The notes beneath the pieces were generated by a model. That model did not search any database and was not told the DNA's origin. It saw nothing but the letters and a program-made list of their open reading frames with translations. A stretch of DNA of 64,000 nucleotides from Bradyrhizobium sp. NDS-1 (GTDB lineage: Bacteria > Pseudomonadota > Alphaproteobacteria > Rhizobiales > Xanthobacteraceae): contig NZ_CP136628.1 in NCBI RefSeq assembly GCF_032918005.1, positions 7,301,501-7,365,500 on the forward strand. The letters are read 5' to 3'. A program made the position numbers and the translations under genes. Below, one piece after another: positions 60,089 to 64,000 of this stretch (within the stretch, counting starts at the first letter, position 1; every line of letters begins with the position of its first letter).

Positions 60089-61012
60089 TTACTTCACCGC
60101 ATCAAAGCACCAGGCCAAAATCCCCTTCTGCGCGTGCAGGCGGTTTTCGGCCTCGTCGAACACAACCGATTGCGGGCCGTCGATCACTTCATCGGTGACC
60201 TCCTCGCCGCGATGGGCGGGCAGGCAGTGCATGAACAGCGCGTCGGGCTTGGCCAGCGACATCAGCTTGCCGTTGACCTGGTAGGGCTTGAGCACGTTGT
60301 GGCGGTGCTCGCCCTCCTTGTCGCCCATCGACACCCAGGTGTCGGTGACGACGCAATCGGCGCCGCGCACGGCGGCTTCCGGATCGGTGCCGAGCACGAT
60401 CGGCGCGCCGGTCGTCTTGATGAAGTCGCGCATCGCCTTTTTCGGCGCGAGCTCGGGCGGCGTTGCGACGTTGAGCTGGAACTTGAAGCGCTCGGCGGCG
60501 TGGGCCCAGGAGGCCAGCACGTTGTTGTCGTCGCCGGTCCAGGCGACCGTCTTGCCCTCGATCGGGCCGCGATGCTCCTCATAGGTCATGAGGTCGGCCA
60601 TCACCTGGCAGGGATGCGAGCGCCGCGTCAGGCCGTTGATGACGGGCACGGTGGCGTTGGCCGCAAGCTCCAGCAGCGCCTCGTGATTGAGGATGCGGAT
60701 CATGATGGCGTCGACGTAGCGCGACAGCACGCGCGCGGTGTCGGCGATGGTCTCGCCGCGCCCGAGCTGCATCTCGGCGCCGGTGAGCATGATGGGCTCG
60801 CCGCCGAGCTGGCGCATGGCGACGTCGAACGACACCCGCGTCCGCGTCGAGGGACGCTCGAAGATCATCGCCAGCGTCTTGCCTTCGAGCGGCTTGACCG
60901 GCTGCTGCGCCTTCTGCTTCGCCTTCATGGCGGAGGATGCGGCGAGCATGCGCTTGAGCTCCGACAGCGGGAGCTCGTTGATGTCGAGGAAATGTTTCGG
61001 CGACTTGCTCAT
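60089..61012 (-). CDS. argF: Ornithine carbamoyltransferase
   Basis: 307 residues. It makes citrulline from ornithine and carbamoyl phosphate. Carbamoyl-phosphate motif [15 protein letters not shown] (STRT), [16 protein letters not shown] (HPCQ), ornithine loop [11 protein letters not shown] (DTWxSMG), and [12 protein letters not shown] (HCLP). ATG at 61012 overlaps the argD stop by one base (TGATG), so argD and argF are coupled. The order argD-argF is usual in alphaproteobacteria. Confidence 0.97.
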   Translation of the reverse strand: MSKSPKHFLDINELPLSELKRMLAASSAMKAKQKAQQPVKPLEGKTLAMIFERPSTRTRVSFDVAMRQLGGEPIMLTGAEMQLGRGETIADTARVLSRYVDAIMIRILNHEALLELAANATVPVINGLTRRSHPCQVMADLMTYEEHRGPIEGKTVAWTGDDNNVLASWAHAAERFKFQLNVATPPELAPKKAMRDFIKTTGAPIVLGTDPEAAVRGADCVVTDTWVSMGDKEGEHRHNVLKPYQVNGKLMSLAKPDALFMHCLPAHRGEEVTDEVIDGPQSVVFDEAENRLHAQKGILAWCFDAVK

Positions 61013-62220
61013 CAGCTTGCCGCCCGCTTGGTCTGGCTGGACGAGATCGCAGCGCAGGCGCGCTCGAGCCTGACGACGCTGTCCTCGATCTCGGCTTCAG
61101 TGACGATCAGAGGCGGCAGGAAGCGCACGACATTGTCGCCCGCGCCGACCGTGAGCAGCTTTTCACCACGCAAGGCAGCCACGAGATCGCCCGACGGCAC
61201 CACGGCCTTGATGCCGACCAGGAGGCCCTCGCCGCGCACTTCGCTGACGACATCGGGGTGACGGTCGATCACGGAGGCGAGCTTCTGCTTGAGCAGCAGC
61301 GACATTTTCTGCACGTGGTCGAAGAAGCCGGGCTCGAGCATGACGTCGAGCACGGCGTTGGCCGCCGAGATCGCCAGCGGATTGCCGCCGAAGGTCGAGC
61401 CGTGCGAACCGGGTCCCATGCCGGAAGCCGCTTCCGCCGTCGCCAGCACCGCGCCGATCGGGAAGCCGCCGCCGAGCGCCTTGGCCAGCGACATCACGTC
61501 GGGTGTGACGCCGGTGCGGCGATAGGCGAAGAGATCTCCCGTGCGGCCCATGCCGGTCTGCACCTCGTCGAAGGCGAGCAGCAGGCCCTTGTCGTCGCAG
61601 AGCTGGCGCAGCGCCTTGAGGAAGGCCGGCGTCGCGGCGCGCACGCCGCCCTCGCCCTGGATCGGCTCGATCAGGATGCCGGCGGTGTCGGGCCCGATCG
61701 CCTTCTTGACGGCGTCGAGGTCACCATGCGGGACCTGGTCGAAACCATCCATCGGCGGGCCGAAACCTTCGAGATATTTCGCAGAGCCGGTCGCTGCGAG
61801 GGTCGCCAGGGTGCGGCCATGGAAGGCGCCTTCGAAGGTGATGATGCGGTAGCGCTCGGGATGGCCCTTGGAGAAGTGATGATGGCGGACCAGCTTGATC
61901 ACGCCCTCCAGCGCTTCGGCGCCGGAATTGCAGAAGAACACGAAGTCCGCGAAGCTCTCGTTGCACAGGCGCACGGCGAGCTTCTCGCCGTCCGGGCTCT
62001 GGAACAGGTTCGACATGTGCCACAGCTTCGTCGCCTGCTCCTGCAGCGCCTTGGTTAGATGCGGGTGGCAATGGCCGAGCGCATTCACGGCGACGCCCGA
62101 GGTGAAATCGAGATAGCGCTCGCCATTGGTCGCGATCAGCCAGCAGCCTTCGCCGCGTTCGAAACCGAGGTCGGCCCTGGCGAAAACGGGGAGCAAATGC
62201 GGCGCTGCGCTGTTAGTCAT
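61012..62220 (-). CDS. argD: Acetylornithine/succinyldiaminopimelate aminotransferase
   Basis: 402 residues. Class III PLP aminotransferase: [75 protein letters not shown] and PLP lysine in [19 protein letters not shown]. It transfers an amino group to N-acetylglutamate semialdehyde in arginine synthesis. ATG at 62220 is used; a GTG at 62229 is open in frame. The leader upstream has a hairpin at 62297-62321. Confidence 0.96.
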   Translation of the reverse strand: MTNSAAPHLLPVFARADLGFERGEGCWLIATNGERYLDFTSGVAVNALGHCHPHLTKALQEQATKLWHMSNLFQSPDGEKLAVRLCNESFADFVFFCNSGAEALEGVIKLVRHHHFSKGHPERYRIITFEGAFHGRTLATLAATGSAKYLEGFGPPMDGFDQVPHGDLDAVKKAIGPDTAGILIEPIQGEGGVRAATPAFLKALRQLCDDKGLLLAFDEVQTGMGRTGDLFAYRRTGVTPDVMSLAKALGGGFPIGAVLATAEAASGMGPGSHGSTFGGNPLAISAANAVLDVMLEPGFFDHVQKMSLLLKQKLASVIDRHPDVVSEVRGEGLLVGIKAVVPSGDLVAALRGEKLLTVGAGDNVVRFLPPLIVTEAEIEDSVVRLERACAAISSSQTKRAAS

Positions 62221-62296
62221 GACGGCCACTTGAATGTTGCGGACGGTGTGACGCGCGCATTGGGCAACGCACCATCGACCGGCCCGGAAAACGAAA

Positions 62297-62321
62297 CGTG
62301 CCGCCTTTTAAGGGCGGCACG
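62297..62321 (-). terminator. Hairpin CGTGCCGCC-TTTTAAG-GGCGGCACG in the argD leader
   Basis: Perfect 9-bp stem (62297-62305 with 62313-62321) about 77 bases upstream of the argD start. No T run follows on the minus strand. It may be a leader structure of argD or part of the gcrA-argD divergent gap; no ArgR or T-box site was recognised. The rest of 62230-62677 holds the GANTC cluster and no protein gene. Confidence 0.45.
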
Positions 62322-62384
62322 CGCGACTATCTTATGCCTGGCAAGACGGGTGTCAATGCCGCTGGGAAAGCCTCGGGAAACGCT

Positions 62385-62597
62385 GAATCCGTAGTCTTGC
62401 GGTGCCGATTTCGCGGGTTTTCACCACGGAACATGTGGAAGCGAGTCGGCGGACTCTTGCGCGGGAGTCACGCCATATTGTAGCGTTTGGATTGTCAGAT
62501 ACGACATCTCGTGCAGCGGTTCTGATCCCAAGAGTCCTCATGTACCGGCGTAAACGTTCGGGCGTCAGTGGCGCGCCCGGCGAGCCTTAAGGGATTC
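62385..62597. promoter_or_regulatory. Cluster of six GANTC (CcrM methylation) sites upstream of gcrA
   Basis: GAATC 62385, GAGTC 62443, GACTC 62452, GAGTC 62465, GAGTC 62532 and GATTC 62593: six sites in 213 bases, against less than one expected by chance. GcrA acts with sigma-70 at promoters with methylated GANTC, and gcrA expression in Caulobacter depends on methylation state. The cluster covers the region where the gcrA promoter must lie. Confidence 0.7.
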
Positions 62598-62677
62598 TGA
62601 CGACACGGGTTTTTGAAGGCTTAGGCATTCGCTGCAAGGCCCCAGGATGGTTGGCCGGCAGCGAGGGAAAGGGTGCA

Positions 62678-63190
62678 ATGACGGTTTTGACCTGGTCCGA
62701 TGATCGCGTCGAGCAGCTGAAAAAGTTCTGGGAGGCCGGACTTTCGGCCAGCCAGATCGCAGCAGAGCTCGGCAATGTGACCCGCAATGCCGTGATCGGC
62801 AAAGTGCACAGGCTCGGTCTGTCCGGCCGTGCCAAAAGCCCTTCATCGGCAGCACCCCGGCCGCGCAAGGCGCGTCCCGCGCAGCACATGATGCGGGTGA
62901 CCCGCCCCATTGCGCGCGGCAACACCGCGCTGGCGCAGGCCTTCGAGGTCGAAGTGGAGGCCGAACCGGTCACCTACGACAACGTGGTGCCGATGAGCCA
63001 GCGGCTGTCGCTGCTGGAGCTGAACGAGGCGACCTGCCACTGGCCGGTCGGCGATCCCTCGAGCCCGGATTTCTTCTTCTGCGGCGGCAAGGCGCTCTCC
63101 GGCCTGCCCTATTGCGCCCAGCACTCGCGCGTGGCGTATCAGCCCGCAGCGGACCGCCGTCGTGCACCGGCCAAGCCGAGCACGCGGTAA
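62678..63190 (+). CDS. gcrA: GcrA family cell-cycle regulator
   Basis: 170 residues. The N-terminal HTH is MTVLTWSDDRVEQLKKFWEAGLSASQIAAELGNVTRNAVIGKVHRLGLSGR, the GcrA signature (WTDERVE..KLWxxGLSASQIA). A basic linker follows, and the C-terminal sigma-interacting domain with LLELNEATCHWPVGDPSSPDFFFCGGKALSGLPYCAQHSRVAYQP, with Cys/His pattern. GcrA binds the sigma-70 holoenzyme and activates cell-cycle genes at CcrM-methylated sites. GGGAAAGGG precedes ATG at 62678. Confidence 0.96.
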   Translation: MTVLTWSDDRVEQLKKFWEAGLSASQIAAELGNVTRNAVIGKVHRLGLSGRAKSPSSAAPRPRKARPAQHMMRVTRPIARGNTALAQAFEVEVEAEPVTYDNVVPMSQRLSLLELNEATCHWPVGDPSSPDFFFCGGKALSGLPYCAQHSRVAYQPAADRRRAPAKPSTR

Positions 63191-63254
63191 GTTAGCTGAT
63201 TTGCTGACTGCAACGACGGCTGCCGTAGCGCGACGGCGCCTCAACCAACTCGGT

Positions 63255-63387
63255 GTCGTCCCCGCGAACGCGGGGAGCCATAACCACAGGGCGCAGATGT
63301 TGCGCTAGACGGTCACTCCGAGTCTTCGCCAAACCACGCCCTGTGGTTATGGGTCCCGGATCAGCGCTTCGCTTGTCCGGGACGACA
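63255..63387. repeat. Inverted-repeat element, family E copy 2
   Basis: Starts GTCGTCCCCGCGAACGCGGG and ends CGCTTGTCCGGGACGAC, with the inner pair CATAACCACAGGGCG / CGCCCTGTGGTTATGG and the shared middle CGAGTCTTCGCCAAACCACG. Same orientation and same core as 59905-60055, with a changed left tip. It lies between the convergent gcrA and phoB genes. Confidence 0.85.
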
Positions 63388-63419
63388 CTGAGTGTGTCGC
63401 CAGAATTTCCCAGAACCCC

Positions 63420-64000
63420 TTACGTCTGCTCCGCCTTCGCGAAGCGATCATCGAGCGCATAGCCCGCGCCGCGGACGGTGCGGATCGGGTCCTGCTCGCG
63501 GCCGAGATTGAGCAGCTTGCGCAGGCGGCCGATATGGACGTCGACGGTGCGCTCGTCGATGTAGATGTCGCGGCCCCAGACGCTGTCGAGCAGCTGCTCG
63601 CGCGAGAACACGCGGCCGGGATGCTCCAGGAAGAACTCCAGCAGCCGGTATTCGGTCGGTCCGAGATCGATCGGCCGGCCCGAGCGCGCCACGCGGCGCT
63701 TGTCGCGGTCGAGCTCGATGTCGCCATAGGCGAGCACGGTGGCTAGCCGCTCGGGACTGGCGCGCCGCAGGAGGCCCTTCACGCGCGCCAGGAGCTCCGG
63801 CACGGAGAACGGCTTCACGATGTAGTCGTCGGCGCCGGTCGCAAGGCCACGTACGCGCTCGCTCTCCTCGCCGCGCGCGGTGAGCATGATGATCGGCAGT
63901 TGCTTGGTCTCGGGACGGGTGCGCAGGCGGCGGCACAGCTCGATGCCTGACAGGCCGGGCAGCATCCAGTCGAGCACGATCAGGTCGGGAATGTGCTCCT
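63420..64000 (-). CDS. phoB: Phosphate regulon response regulator PhoB, C-terminal 193 residues (gene enters from beyond the window)
   Basis: The window holds all but about the first 40 residues. The receiver end shows the phosphoacceptor Asp in LIVLDWMLPGLSGIELC, IIMLTARGEE (Thr switch) and DDYIVKPFSVPELLARVKGLL (Lys). The C-terminal winged helix is LGPTEYRLLEFFLEHPGRVFSREQLLDSVWGRDIYIDERTVDVHIGRLRKLLN, the OmpR/PhoB DNA-binding domain. LDWMLPG and the WGRDIYIDERTVDVHIGRLR wording are those of PhoB rather than other OmpR-type regulators. The start lies beyond base 64000 on the minus strand. Confidence 0.93.
   Translation of the reverse strand, partial: EHIPDLIVLDWMLPGLSGIELCRRLRTRPETKQLPIIMLTARGEESERVRGLATGADDYIVKPFSVPELLARVKGLLRRASPERLATVLAYGDIELDRDKRRVARSGRPIDLGPTEYRLLEFFLEHPGRVFSREQLLDSVWGRDIYIDERTVDVHIGRLRKLLNLGREQDPIRTVRGAGYALDDRFAKAEQT

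Noticed and set aside
1582..63387. CRISPR array
   Set aside because: The repeated sequences are dispersed palindromes of several families, not evenly spaced direct repeats, and no cas gene is present.

Overview
The window is chromosomal DNA of a high-GC alphaproteobacterium, most likely Bradyrhizobium or a close relative in Nitrobacteraceae. The grounds are a GcrA cell-cycle regulator behind a cluster of CcrM-type GANTC sites, a class I lysyl-tRNA synthetase, a SAM-II riboswitch in front of metZ, a GC-rich codon usage throughout, and many small palindromic intergenic repeats of the kind I recall from Bradyrhizobium genomes. No prophage, integrase, transposase, CRISPR array or rRNA operon is visible, so this looks like core chromosome with small accessory modules.

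Layout. 0-8 kb: 5' end of a UDP-glucose dehydrogenase gene, a membrane acyltransferase, polA, a LysE exporter, a GST, pyrE and a DUF2865 exported protein. 8-16 kb: an unknown protein, half of a ligase-associated DNA repair set (PdeM plus Lhr-like helicase), small NTF2-like and RidA proteins, a secreted esterase and an FAD dehydrogenase. 16-24 kb: an exported serine-hydrolase-like protein, a small membrane protein plus SCO copper protein, a polar amino acid type binding protein, class I LysRS, a carbonic anhydrase gene broken by two single-base deletions, and a TetR/SnoaL/DUF3237/aquaporin module with a clear operator. 24-33 kb: an S24-like repressor without its catalytic serine, DUF952-pyrD, a MATE pump, an MBL hydrolase, the second half of the repair set (ATP-dependent ligase plus MBL exonuclease), a TPR methyltransferase and an orphan binding protein.

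34-42.6 kb is one co-oriented sugar locus: LacI regulator, xylB, xylA, a three-part ABC importer, an aldose-dehydrogenase-like aldo/keto reductase and a lactonase-like amidohydrolase. 42.7-52.8 kb holds small regulators and enzymes, tRNA-Gly(CCC), Ogt, a methionine/glycine-rich exported protein, a second MATE pump and a tandem-domain dCTP deaminase. 52.9-64 kb has SAM-II/metZ, an OpgC-type acyltransferase operon with two exported SGNH proteins, apaG, a roughly 0.9 kb gene-free structured repeat region, hslO, argF-argD, gcrA and the 3' part of phoB.

The most notable items are: the repair set split between two loci; a PolA whose 3'-5' exonuclease motifs are all degraded; the OpgC/SGNH/degenerate-SGNH operon; the Met/Gly-rich exported protein; the bracketed structured repeat region near 58 kb; and the GANTC cluster upstream of gcrA.
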